From Fulvivirga sp. M361 (GTDB lineage: Bacteria; Bacteroidota; Bacteroidia; Cytophagales; Cyclobacteriaceae): a stretch of 64,000 nucleotides of DNA. Shown piece by piece: positions 8,501 to 17,289 of this stretch (the first letter of the stretch is position 1; every line of letters begins with the position of its first letter). Where the stretch lies: contig NZ_VKDC01000039.1 in NCBI RefSeq assembly GCF_007097395.1, positions 37,673-101,672 on the forward strand. The letters run 5' to 3'. The position numbers were made by a program, and so were the translations under genes. Under the pieces are notes generated by a model. The model was not told the DNA's origin. It searched no databases and saw nothing but the letters and a program-made list of their open reading frames with translations.

Positions 8501-10426
8501 CTAGAATTTATATCGAACAAAGGCTTCCATAGCCTCGTATTCTGTAAAACCTAATTTATCATACATTCGCGCAGTTTCATGGTTTCTATCCTCTGTCCGC
8601 TGCCAAAACTCCCTTGGGTCGTTACCTGGAAAAAGGGGGGTATCTTTCTGCGACTGGTGTTTGAAAATAGCCTTACGTTTTTTTTGGAGGTCGGAAGGGC
8701 TTAAAGGGATCGCCATTTCAATTTCATCTAACGGCCATTCGTGCCATGCACCTCGGTACATCCAAAGCCAGCATTCTTCAATCCATGACTCGCCCTTCAA
8801 CTGCTTTAGTGCTGCCACAATAGCATCGAAGCATATTTTATGCGTACCGTGCGGATCTCTTAGGTCTCCGGCAGCAAAAACCTGGTGAGGTTTGACCATT
8901 TCTAACAGGTTTTTTAAAAGGTCAAGATCCCCATCTCCAATTACACCTTTTTTCACCATACCGGTTTCGTAAAATGGCATATTAAGAAAGTGAATATGAT
9001 CGCCTGGTGTACCTACATAACGTGCCGCTGCGGTAGCCTCCCCTTTCCTGATCAGCCCCTTAGCGGTTCTCATCAAATGGGTATCCATAAGGTCCGTCTT
9101 GTTAGTTTTGCTATATTCTAAGATCTCCCCATACTTCTCATTAGCAGCGTTAGAGGTATTAGCGACTACCGCATTCATATCCCTGGCAAACTCCACAAAA
9201 CGAATTACATCATCATCTGCAACGGCTATATTCCCGGAGGTCTGGTAAGCCACGTGCACATCATGCCCCTGCTCCACCAGTTTCAGGTACGTCCCCCCCA
9301 TCGAAATAACATCATCATCCGGGTGAGGGCTAAAAATGATCACTCTTTTCCGGGCCGGGGATGCTCTTTCCGGCCTGTCGGTATCATCGGTACCTGGCTT
9401 ACCCCCGGGCCAACCTGTGATGGTATGTTGTAAGGCATCAAAAATTTTGACATTTAGCTTCAATGCATCGCCGGCATAAGCTAATAGATCGTTAAGTCCA
9501 TTTTTCCTGTAATCTTCTTCCGTAAGCTTTAGTATTGGGATAGAAAGTTTCTGACTTAACCATATTACAGCGCTTTTTGCCAGACTATCCGTCCAGTTAA
9601 CTACGGAAACTACCCAAGGCGTTCTTACCCGTGTAAGGTCGCTGGCCGCATCTTCATCTGCCAGTACTTCCACATTTTCATGATTTTGTAAGAAGGTGGC
9701 TGGAATATCTTCTGAGACCGGCCCCTCTACGGCTTCACGCACTATAGGAGCCTTTTTTTCTCCCCAGGCCAGTAAAAATACTTTTCTTGCTTTGGAAATG
9801 CTCTTTATTCCCATGGTGATCGCACGACGCGGCACAAGATCCTCTCTTAAAAACTCCCTGGTTGCATCCATTATGGTTATAGGGTGTAGCTTGACAAGCC
9901 TGGTGACTGACTCACGGTGTGACCCGGGTTCGTTGAAACCAATGTGGCCCGTTCTCCCGATCCCCAGCAATTGTACATCAAGGCCACCACAAGCATCTAT
10001 TTTTTCCTCATAATACCTACAAAAATCTTCAACCTTCTCAATGGGAAGTTCACCGTCAGGTATATTGATGCTTTCTTCCGGTATGTCTATGTGGTCAAAA
10101 AGATGATTCCGCATGAAATGGTGATAGCTCAGTGCTGAATTTTTTTGCATAGGATAATATTCATCCAGGTTGAATGTGATCACGTTTTTAAAGCTAAGGC
10201 CATCCTCATGATGCAGCCTTATCAGCTCGCGATACACCTCCACGGGGCTTTCGCCTGTGGCAAGACCTAAAACAGCCATTTCATTGCGCTGTTGTTTTTG
10301 CCTGATCAGGGCAGCCAGCTCGCTTGCAGCATACCTGCAAGCCTCGATCTTATCTTTTACTATACTTAATCGGAGTCTTTCCAGCATAGTAGAAGAAGCA
10401 TCTTTTTTAGTAAGGATAGAAACCAT
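8501..10426 (-). CDS. nagB: Glucosamine-6-phosphate deaminase fused to PIG-L-type domain
   Basis: A two-domain cytoplasmic enzyme. The first part (about 15-270) is NagB-like with GLATGESP, FNLDEYYP and GIGRTGHIGFNEPG, the substrate loop and catalytic region of glucosamine-6-phosphate deaminases, which make fructose-6-phosphate and ammonia. The last part (from about 360) is a PIG-L/LmbE-like deacetylase domain with the zinc motif FSPHPDDDVISMGG. Such fusions of about 640 residues are known in Bacteroidota and could both deacetylate and deaminate a GlcNAc derivative. The frame opens at a TTG at 10462, but the first ATG is at 10426; it lies 80 bp from the LacI operator, matching the 81 bp seen at GH109, and is chosen. 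Confidence 0.85.
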   Translation of the reverse strand: MVSILTKKDASSTMLERLRLSIVKDKIEACRYAASELAALIRQKQQRNEMAVLGLATGESPVEVYRELIRLHHEDGLSFKNVITFNLDEYYPMQKNSALSYHHFMRNHLFDHIDIPEESINIPDGELPIEKVEDFCRYYEEKIDACGGLDVQLLGIGRTGHIGFNEPGSHRESVTRLVKLHPITIMDATREFLREDLVPRRAITMGIKSISKARKVFLLAWGEKKAPIVREAVEGPVSEDIPATFLQNHENVEVLADEDAASDLTRVRTPWVVSVVNWTDSLAKSAVIWLSQKLSIPILKLTEEDYRKNGLNDLLAYAGDALKLNVKIFDALQHTITGWPGGKPGTDDTDRPERASPARKRVIIFSPHPDDDVISMGGTYLKLVEQGHDVHVAYQTSGNIAVADDDVIRFVEFARDMNAVVANTSNAANEKYGEILEYSKTNKTDLMDTHLMRTAKGLIRKGEATAAARYVGTPGDHIHFLNMPFYETGMVKKGVIGDGDLDLLKNLLEMVKPHQVFAAGDLRDPHGTHKICFDAIVAALKQLKGESWIEECWLWMYRGAWHEWPLDEIEMAIPLSPSDLQKKRKAIFKHQSQKDTPLFPGNDPREFWQRTEDRNHETARMYDKLGFTEYEAMEAFVRYKF

Positions 10427-10505
10427 TGGAAATGAGAATAAACGTGTTATACTTTTACTCAAAAGTGAAAAATTATTAATTCACAATCAAGTGTTTTTAT
10501 AAATA

Positions 10506-10538
10506 GTGTTCGAAAACGATATAATTTTGTTCGAACAC
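10506..10538. promoter_or_regulatory. LacI-type double operator 1 (nagB / lacI divergent region)
   Basis: GTGTTCGAA-N15-TTCGAACAC is a perfect 9-bp inverted repeat. Each arm holds its own small palindrome around TTCGAA (TGTTCGAAAA and TGTTCGAACA), with centres 21 bp apart, two helical turns. A central CpG in a short palindrome is typical of LacI-family operators. The site is shared by nagB (minus) and lacI (plus). The spacer contains TAATTTTG (10522-10529), which fits the Bacteroidota -7 element TAnnTTTG for the lacI side, so repressor binding would cover the promoter. Two other copies are at 34368 and 47696. Confidence 0.85.
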
Positions 10539-10602
10539 GAAATAAAATTAGACAGATTCATTATTATTGCATTAAAATACTATTATTGAGCCACAGCAAG
10601 GA

Positions 10603-11652
10603 ATGAGTAAAAACCTCACGATCAAAGACATCGCCAAGCTCCTCAATCTTTCACACGGCACTGTAGACCGCGTGATCCACGACAGGTATGGAGTTTCAGA
10701 TACTACGCGAAAAAAGGTGAAGGATTTCCTGCAAGAGATTGACTTTAAGCCCAATATAATTGCTCGTTCTCTCAAAGGAAGTAAGGCTCATTCAGTGGAA
10801 GTGCTTATACCAGGGGAAACTGGAGATAGCTTTTGGGAACAGGCAATCAGTGGTGTGAAGGCTGCACAAAAAGAATTCAACGAATTCACGTTATCTGTGA
10901 ATATCCGACGCTACAACCCGGATAACACCCATGAATTTAAAAAGGTGGCCGATGACGCCCTGAAAAGTACACCTGACGGTATTTTAATTGCTCCCATGTT
11001 CTACCGGGAGTCACTCGACTTCTTTATGGAATGTAAGAATGCAGGGATTCCATACGCTATGTTCAACTCATTTGTGAAAGACGCACACGCTTTATATTTT
11101 ATTGGTCAAGACCTTTACAAGAGTGGTAAAGTAGCCGCAGACCTGGTGAATCGTATTGGGTCCGGGGAAGGCAGGATACTTATCGTTCATCTTGATGAAG
11201 ATCCAAGTAACTCTTCTCATATGTTAGAAAAAGAACGTGGTTTCAGGGATTTTTTCACTGAAAATACAAAAACCCAATATGAGTTAAACACGATCAATGT
11301 CAATATGCATAACCCAAAAGAAGCCAGGACATTCTCAGAATTGCTCAAGAGTCAAAATAACATTGCAGGTATTTTTGTTTCTACTTCCAAGGCATATGAA
11401 ATAATAGAAATGGCACCAAAAGCAAGTTTAAATGAGATCCCTTTCATAGGTTATGACCTGGTAGATAAGAATGTTTCATTCCTAAAATACGGAGTGATAG
11501 ACTTCCTTATCAACCAGAACCCTTTTCTGCAGGCTTACTACGGAGTTACATTTTTGTTTGAGCATCTTCTGTTCCAGAAGACCTTACCCTCAAAAAAGCT
11601 TTTACCTATTGATGTGGTGACAGACCAGAACTATGACACTTACCTGGATTAG
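10603..11652 (+). CDS. LacI-family transcriptional regulator
   Basis: A 349-residue regulator with an N-terminal helix-turn-helix (LTIKDIAKLLNLSHGTVDRV, residues 5-24, and a hinge helix RSLKGSK near 55-62) and a periplasmic-binding-protein-like sensor domain from about residue 65. It is transcribed away from the nagB unit, and AAGGA lies a few bases upstream of its ATG. The 33-bp double operator in the shared promoter indicates autoregulation and repression of nagB. The same operator at two other places makes it the likely master regulator of the amino-sugar genes of this locus. The inducer is probably a GlcNAc- or GalNAc-derived sugar or sugar phosphate, which is inference. Confidence 0.9.
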   Translation: MSKNLTIKDIAKLLNLSHGTVDRVIHDRYGVSDTTRKKVKDFLQEIDFKPNIIARSLKGSKAHSVEVLIPGETGDSFWEQAISGVKAAQKEFNEFTLSVNIRRYNPDNTHEFKKVADDALKSTPDGILIAPMFYRESLDFFMECKNAGIPYAMFNSFVKDAHALYFIGQDLYKSGKVAADLVNRIGSGEGRILIVHLDEDPSNSSHMLEKERGFRDFFTENTKTQYELNTINVNMHNPKEARTFSELLKSQNNIAGIFVSTSKAYEIIEMAPKASLNEIPFIGYDLVDKNVSFLKYGVIDFLINQNPFLQAYYGVTFLFEHLLFQKTLPSKKLLPIDVVTDQNYDTYLD

Positions 11653-12028
11653 AGCTAATTATAATTTTATGTTTTATGACGTCCGTTGTGGATCAAAATC
11701 ATGACCTGTTCTTCTATAAGCACTCACCGGCGTTCTTTTGAAATGATCTTTACTTATTGAATATCACTCCAACCCACCGCTGCTTCACCACACAGTCACT
11801 TCCAGTGCTTCCACCTGTTAAACCAACTTTTCCTGTTGGGTCAGGTATGCTCCTCACTTGTCATTATGTTCTTTTTCAACTATTTCATTTTCAACACTTT
11901 TGCAATTACACATAGTATTCTTAATTTTTAAGATAAGTTCTGCAGATAGCAGTACATCCGGAGGCTTCCCGGTTCTGTTACATTGCAACCGGCTAAATAA
12001 TTAATTATCAGGGTATTATTGTTCGGCA
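11653..12028. other. Intergenic with one hairpin
   Basis: This 376-bp gap between lacI and the sigma-factor gene contains no credible ORF. Positions 11814-11845 can fold as CCTG/CAGG plus CCAAC/GTTGG arms around a short loop, but no T-run follows, so it is only a weak candidate for a lacI terminator. The promoter of the sigma gene should lie in the AT-rich stretch before 12029. Confidence 0.4.
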
Positions 12029-12598
12029 GTGAGGGAAAAAGACTTAATCAGAAAAATAAGAAATGGGAACGAAAAGGCTTTCAGGCAGCTTTATACACTT
12101 CATTTTCATAAGATTGCTAACTACGCTTTCCGGCTTCTCCGTTCCGAAGAGGATACCCGCGAAGTAGTTCAGGATGTGTTTTTAAAGATCTGGAATAAAC
12201 GGCGGGAGCTTAACCCGGAGACACCTCTTACCCACTTACTCTTCAAAATAACCAAATTCACAGCTATAGATGCGATCCGGAAGCAGCAGACACGCCCAAG
12301 AATAGTGCCCCTGGGTGAAGCCCATCAGGAATATTTGCTTTCATTTGACAATGAGCTGAATAGCCGTGAACTACAGGCCACCTATACAAAGATGCTGGAA
12401 AGACTACCTGAAAAAAGAAAACGAATCTTCCAGATGAGCCGGGATGAAAATCTATCTCACAGGGAAATTGCAGAAAGGCTTGACATTTCCGTTAAAACAG
12501 TAGAAACTCATATCAGGCTGGCGCTCCAGCAGTTTCGGGAATACTTGAAGGATCAATCCAATACATTGATGCTGATAATATTGTTCCTGCTGGAATAA
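12029..12598 (+). CDS. ECF sigma-70 factor of SusCD set 1
   Basis: A 189-residue extracytoplasmic-function sigma factor. Region 2 (about 20-90) contains EEDTREVVQDVFLKIW and region 4 (about 125-175) contains LSHREIAERLDISVKTVETH. It starts at GTG 12029. It is followed by a FecR-type anti-sigma gene and a SusC with an N-terminal signalling (STN) domain, which is the trans-envelope signalling arrangement known from Bacteroidota glycan loci: the transporter senses its ligand, FecR relays it and the sigma factor switches on susCD. Its last ten residues (LMLIILFLLE) are strikingly hydrophobic, perhaps for membrane association. Confidence 0.92.
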   Translation: MREKDLIRKIRNGNEKAFRQLYTLHFHKIANYAFRLLRSEEDTREVVQDVFLKIWNKRRELNPETPLTHLLFKITKFTAIDAIRKQQTRPRIVPLGEAHQEYLLSFDNELNSRELQATYTKMLERLPEKRKRIFQMSRDENLSHREIAERLDISVKTVETHIRLALQQFREYLKDQSNTLMLIILFLLE

Positions 12599-12664
12599 TT
12601 ACTACCAATCCCTTTCCTCACACCCTCCGAAAACAATACCTCCTTAAATAGAGAATCAACATTT

Positions 12665-12687
12665 TTTTAACACCCTTTTAAGGGTTG
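12665..12687 (+). promoter_or_regulatory. CCCTTTTAAGGG palindrome before the FecR gene
   Basis: Between the sigma and FecR genes lies CCCTTTTAAGGG, a perfect 12-bp palindrome flanked by T-runs, about 60 bp upstream of the FecR ATG. A related sequence (TCCCTTTGAGGGTG) lies at the same distance from the truncated FecR-like ORF at 25497. Its preservation in two loci suggests a functional element, either an RNA hairpin that tunes sigma versus anti-sigma expression or a protein site. Confidence 0.45.
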
Positions 12688-12740
12688 CCGCTTTTTTATG
12701 CGAATTAAATAGTAGAGACAAAATTTTTTCCCATAAACCA

Positions 12741-13748
12741 ATGAAAAAGGAAGAGCTTGCATTGATCAGGAAATACCTGAACGGAAATACCTCCAAAGAT
12801 GAAATTATTTCGGCCCGGAAAATACTGGTAAGCAATAAGGAAAACAATGACTTAAAAGAATTGTTAAAGAATGAATGGAATCGTACCCCGACAAGGCAGG
12901 AGCTTTTACTGGATATTGAAAAAGAGTGGCACTGGATGAGCAAAGTTATAAAAGATGATGTGCATGTATCTTCCGGGCGATCCCAAACTCCTACATGGCA
13001 TCGTATGGCCATAGCTGCTTCCTTAACCCTGATAGTTACAGTAGGAGTAATTCTTTTGCATATATACAATGAAAACGACGGTAAAATACCCGTTAATCCC
13101 AGGCCCGAATTCATACAAAAAGTAACCGGCAAGGGAGAAAAAATGAATGTATCACTGCCAGACGGCAGCTTTATCAAGCTGAATTCATCTTCAAAGTTAA
13201 GCATCCTCACCAACTATCAATCAGGTCATGAACGAATAGTTCATCTGAAAGGGGAAGCCTTTTTTGACATTGCCGAATATGAGCATAAACCCTTCAGGGT
13301 GATCACCGGTAGAGTAACCACCACTGTATTCGGTACATCTTTCAATGTAAATGCACCTTCGGAAAGTGAAGAAGTGGAAGTAGCTCTTGTGACCGGTAAA
13401 GTAAAAGTGGCCAATGACAAAAACGAAATAACCCTGGATGTTATGGAAAAAACCATCTTGCTTCCTTCCACAACTGAGCTTTCAAAAAGCTCTTTTGACC
13501 TCGAAACCGTAACAGGATGGCGAAACGATATATTGGTCTTCGACGAGATCTCATTTCATGAGATCATAAAAAGACTGGAACAATGGTATGGTGTGGAATT
13601 TGAGATCACCGGCACACCACCCGACACGGATAAGACATACAGTGGCAGGTTTCAACACAAATCCCTGGCGACTGTTCTGGAAGGCCTTGGTTTCTCTTCA
13701 GAGTTCAGTTATGAAATAAAAGACAAAACAGTTCTTATCACATTTTAA
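12741..13748 (+). CDS. FecR-family anti-sigma factor of SusCD set 1
   Basis: A 335-residue single-pass inner-membrane protein. The cytoplasmic part (1-85) should bind the sigma factor. One helix (about 90-108, MAIAASLTLIVTVGVILLHI) crosses the membrane. The periplasmic FecR domain (about 125-230) contains LPDGSFIKLNSSSKL and GTSFNVNAP, and the C-terminal domain (about 260-335, ending KTVLITF) is the DUF4974 type that contacts the STN domain of the partner SusC. The ATG at 12741 follows AT-rich DNA with no Shine-Dalgarno site, as is normal in this phylum. Confidence 0.92.
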   Translation: MKKEELALIRKYLNGNTSKDEIISARKILVSNKENNDLKELLKNEWNRTPTRQELLLDIEKEWHWMSKVIKDDVHVSSGRSQTPTWHRMAIAASLTLIVTVGVILLHIYNENDGKIPVNPRPEFIQKVTGKGEKMNVSLPDGSFIKLNSSSKLSILTNYQSGHERIVHLKGEAFFDIAEYEHKPFRVITGRVTTTVFGTSFNVNAPSESEEVEVALVTGKVKVANDKNEITLDVMEKTILLPSTTELSKSSFDLETVTGWRNDILVFDEISFHEIIKRLEQWYGVEFEITGTPPDTDKTYSGRFQHKSLATVLEGLGFSSEFSYEIKDKTVLITF

Positions 13749-13840
13749 ATTGTTTTCTCACTCTAAAAAATATTGTATGAATCACATCGACTCCGGATAA
13801 AAGGTAAGTGGTAACGTGGCGGACTGTGCTCCGCACAAAA

Positions 13841-13888
13841 AAAGGTACCCGGTCAAAGTCCTGGCAAGGCGGCTATGACCAGAGTACC
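13841..13888 (+). promoter_or_regulatory. Structured leader of SusC set 1
   Basis: After an A-run, nested arms GGTACC (13844-13849) / GTACC (13884-13888) and GGTCA (13851-13855) / TGACC (13876-13880) can pair. This hairpin starts about 30 bp before the susC ATG and probably forms the 5' untranslated region, with transcription beginning near the A-run. It could serve ECF-promoter output or mRNA stability. The SusC of set 2 also has inverted repeats in its leader. Confidence 0.45.
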
Positions 13889-13915
13889 CCATGTTTAATT
13901 TAATTAGGTAAAAAT

Positions 13916-16900
13916 ATGAATTCAAATTCTACAAGACAACTTATCAGTATGTCTCGGACAATCTTTAATGTTATACTCGTCAACTGTTGTCTGGCAGGCA
14001 CATTGGCGGCAGGTGATACGAAGGGGCAGGTGAAAAGCCTCGAAGAGATAACCATCTCCCTGGAAGCACGGGAAAAAGTACTAGCAAATGTGCTGAGAGA
14101 CATAGAAGCTGCTACTGTATTTCGCTTCTCTTATTATCCTGACGACCTGGATAACAAATGGGTCACTGTAAATGCCCGCGACCAGCCCATAGCAGATGTG
14201 CTGAGAGCTATTTCGAAACAGGCAAATCTTGGATTTAAAAGGATCGATAATGATATATACGTGCGCCCGTTAAAAAACCGGCGAAAACCTTCAGTCACAG
14301 AAAATATCAGCGCTCCGGCCACACAAAGTATAACGATCACCGGCAGGGTTACTTCGGTTGACGGAGAAGGTCTGCCTGGTGTGAATATTCTTATAAAAGG
14401 AAATAGTACGGGTACGGTCACCGACGTGGAGGGCAACTACACTCTGGAGGTCCCTAATGAAGAAACCGTACTGGTATTCAGTTTTGTAGGCTTCCTTACC
14501 GAAGAAATTATTGTGGGCAGCCAGTCTGTTATAAATGTCAAAATGGTGCCCAATATTGAGTCCCTGGAAGAAGTAGTCGTGATAGGCTATGGCCAGGTAC
14601 AAAAAAGTGACTTATCAGGAGCCGTTAGCACCATAAAAGCTGAAGATATTAACAATGTGCCGGTTCCAAATTTTGATCAGGCATTACAAGGACGGGCCAG
14701 TGGGGTATTTGTTACCTCTACCAGTGGAGCTCCCGGCGCAAACACCACCATCAGGATCAGGGGTGGGAACTCCATCACCGCAGGAAACGAACCCTTGTTT
14801 GTAATTGACGGTCTTATTGGTGGAGGCAACCTGTCCACTATCAACCCGGAAGACATCGAATCCATAGAAATACTGAAAGATGCCTCCGCTATAGCCATAT
14901 ATGGCGCCAGAGGAGCCAATGGGGTTGTGTTGGTCACTACGAAGAAGGGCGAAGCAGACGCGAATAATTTTACCATTCACCATTACAGCGGCGTACAGGA
15001 AATACCTTCCCTGATTGATATGATGAACGGCAGGGAATATGCCGAATTGGTCAATGAAGCAGTCGTAGCCGCCGGTGACGATCCTGTCTACGACGATCCC
15101 GCATCGATAGGAGAAGGCACCAACTGGCAGGAGGTAGCCACACAAAGTGCGCTGATTACCAATACCACCATCAGCTATTCCGGGGGGACTAAAAACACAC
15201 AGGCCTATATTTCGGCCAATTATTTTGATCAGGAAGGTGTTATTAAAGAGAGCGGTTTCAAAAGATACCAGTTCAGGGCCAATGTTAACCAAAAAGCAGC
15301 TGATTTTATTGAGCTTGGATCAACCGTTAATGTCAGCTTCACCCGAAGTGAAAACAATAAAACCAATCTGAATACATTGCTCAGGCTGAATCCGGCAGAT
15401 CCAGTTTACCTGGACAATGGTGAACTAAACACGGAGAATTCCTTTACAGGTACTTTTTTTAGTAATCCTGTAGCTGACATTGAACAAAGGACGGACCATA
15501 CTATTAGAAACCGTGTATTTGGAGGTCTGTTTGCAAAAATTACATTCCTGGAAAATTTCACTTTCCGTCCTTCCTTTAATTACAATCTTTCTAATGTGAC
15601 GACCAATATATTTCTGCCGGGCTCACTGCCCAACAGGGCCGTCAATGATAACGGCGGTTTTGCACGCATCACCCAGTTACAGTCACGGGACTTTCTGACG
15701 GAACATACGTTAAGTTACGATAAAGATATAGGACAAGACCATTCTATCAATGCAGTAGTAGGTTTTACCTATCAGCAGGACCAGAGCCAGAGCACCGATA
15801 TCCAGGCAGATCAGCTTTTTACAGACATTACCAATTTCAACAGCGTAGAGTTGGCTGCCGCCGACCAAAGGACGATCAACTCCGGTATGGACGAAGCCGC
15901 ATTAGTGTCATGGCTGGGAAGGATAAATTATATATATAAGGGAAAATACATTTTTACATTAACAGCAAGACAAGACGGGTCTTCCAAATTTGGCGCCAAT
16001 GACAAATATGCCTTTTTTCCTTCGGCAGCAGCAGCATGGAACATAGGCGATGAGGAATTTATGCGCTCCCTGGACATATTCGATAATTTGAAATTAAGGG
16101 CGAGTTATGGATTTTCAGGAAACCAGGGTATCAACTCCTTCCAGACCATAGGAGCCCTGGGAACCAATACGGCCAGCTTTGGCGGTATTGAATTTGTTGG
16201 GCTGACCCAAACAAGACTACCTAACCCCGACCTGAAATGGGAAACCACCGAACAACTGGACCTTGGCCTCGAAGCCGGTTTTTTTGAGGGCATTTTAAAC
16301 ATTGAGTTTGATTACTTCCGCAAACGCACTGAAGACCTGTTGCTTGATGTAGAGCTACCTTTCCAGGTCGGCTTTGATTCACAATTGCGAAACGTGGGCA
16401 TAGTTGAAAACCGGGGGTTTGAATTCATGATCAATGCGATTGTTGTATCGAAAGAGGATCTGAAAGTAGAACTGGGCCTGAATATTTCAAGGTTCCAGAA
16501 TGAAGTGGTCTTTTTAAATGATGGTGTAGAAGAAATTATTATTGAACGAAGTGGTTTGCCTGAACAAAATGCGGCGTCGGCCCTGATCCCCGGGCAGCCC
16601 CTGGGTGCCTTCATTGGCCTTGAATACCTGGGAACATGGAAATCACAAGCGGAAATTGACGAGGTAGGAACAATGCCGACCGCACAGCCGGGTGATCAGA
16701 GATATGGTGATTACAATAATGACGGCACCGTGGATGCCAATGACGCTCATGTGATCGGCAACCCTAATCCTGATTTTTTCGGGGGGCTCAATACGGCCGT
16801 ACAGTATAAGAATTTCCAGTTGAATGTTTTCTTTCAAACGAGTGTCGGTAATGACTTGTATGGCAGAGTCTGGAATGATTTTGCCTACGGAGATACCCGC

Positions 16901-17266
16901 GCGAATAATTATCAGTTTGTAGTAGATCGCTGGAGCCCGGAAAACCCCACTTCAGATATTCCGAGGGCTGATGCTGTTCAAAACATTCTGTCCAGTACTG
17001 CAGATGTACACGATGGATCATTTTTGCGGCTAAAAACTGTCAACCTTGCCTATAATATACCTTTGAAAAGCCAGGTCTTATCAAATGCCCAGGTCTATTT
17101 TACCGGAACCAATCTTTGGCTTTTGAAAAGTGACGAGTTTCAGGGGTATGATCCCGAAGTCAATAATGTAAACACAGCAGGAAGAAGTACACTGGAAAGG
17201 GGATTTTATCAAACGGACTATCCTCAGAACCGCTCCTTTATCTTTGGAGTAAGAGTAGGTTTTTGA
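13916..17266 (+). CDS. SusC/RagA-type TonB-dependent transporter, set 1
   Basis: An outer-membrane importer of 1116 residues. Order: signal sequence, STN signalling domain (about 45-125, FRFSYYPDDLDNKWVTV), a carboxypeptidase-D-regulatory-like domain (about 140-220, with GRVTSVDGEGLPGVNILIKG and GNYTLEVP), the plug (about 230-345, with GALNSI-type IRIRGGNSITAGNEPLFVID) and a 22-strand barrel ending in FIFGVRVGF. The STN domain fits control by the upstream sigma/FecR pair. It is followed after 23 bp by its SusD partner. Together they import an oligosaccharide with TonB energy; which one is inferred from the neighbouring enzymes. Confidence 0.94.
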   Translation: MNSNSTRQLISMSRTIFNVILVNCCLAGTLAAGDTKGQVKSLEEITISLEAREKVLANVLRDIEAATVFRFSYYPDDLDNKWVTVNARDQPIADVLRAISKQANLGFKRIDNDIYVRPLKNRRKPSVTENISAPATQSITITGRVTSVDGEGLPGVNILIKGNSTGTVTDVEGNYTLEVPNEETVLVFSFVGFLTEEIIVGSQSVINVKMVPNIESLEEVVVIGYGQVQKSDLSGAVSTIKAEDINNVPVPNFDQALQGRASGVFVTSTSGAPGANTTIRIRGGNSITAGNEPLFVIDGLIGGGNLSTINPEDIESIEILKDASAIAIYGARGANGVVLVTTKKGEADANNFTIHHYSGVQEIPSLIDMMNGREYAELVNEAVVAAGDDPVYDDPASIGEGTNWQEVATQSALITNTTISYSGGTKNTQAYISANYFDQEGVIKESGFKRYQFRANVNQKAADFIELGSTVNVSFTRSENNKTNLNTLLRLNPADPVYLDNGELNTENSFTGTFFSNPVADIEQRTDHTIRNRVFGGLFAKITFLENFTFRPSFNYNLSNVTTNIFLPGSLPNRAVNDNGGFARITQLQSRDFLTEHTLSYDKDIGQDHSINAVVGFTYQQDQSQSTDIQADQLFTDITNFNSVELAAADQRTINSGMDEAALVSWLGRINYIYKGKYIFTLTARQDGSSKFGANDKYAFFPSAAAAWNIGDEEFMRSLDIFDNLKLRASYGFSGNQGINSFQTIGALGTNTASFGGIEFVGLTQTRLPNPDLKWETTEQLDLGLEAGFFEGILNIEFDYFRKRTEDLLLDVELPFQVGFDSQLRNVGIVENRGFEFMINAIVVSKEDLKVELGLNISRFQNEVVFLNDGVEEIIIERSGLPEQNAASALIPGQPLGAFIGLEYLGTWKSQAEIDEVGTMPTAQPGDQRYGDYNNDGTVDANDAHVIGNPNPDFFGGLNTAVQYKNFQLNVFFQTSVGNDLYGRVWNDFAYGDTRANNYQFVVDRWSPENPTSDIPRADAVQNILSSTADVHDGSFLRLKTVNLAYNIPLKSQVLSNAQVYFTGTNLWLLKSDEFQGYDPEVNNVNTAGRSTLERGFYQTDYPQNRSFIFGVRVGF

Positions 17267-17289
17267 TCACAGAATTAAAAATGTAGCAA

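Noticed and set aside
11814..11845. Hairpin considered as the lacI terminator
   Set aside because: The stem is short and broken, it lies 160 bp after the stop, and no T-run follows.
14684..15292. 202-residue minus-strand frame
   Set aside because: It is antisense to the plug region of SusC set 1.
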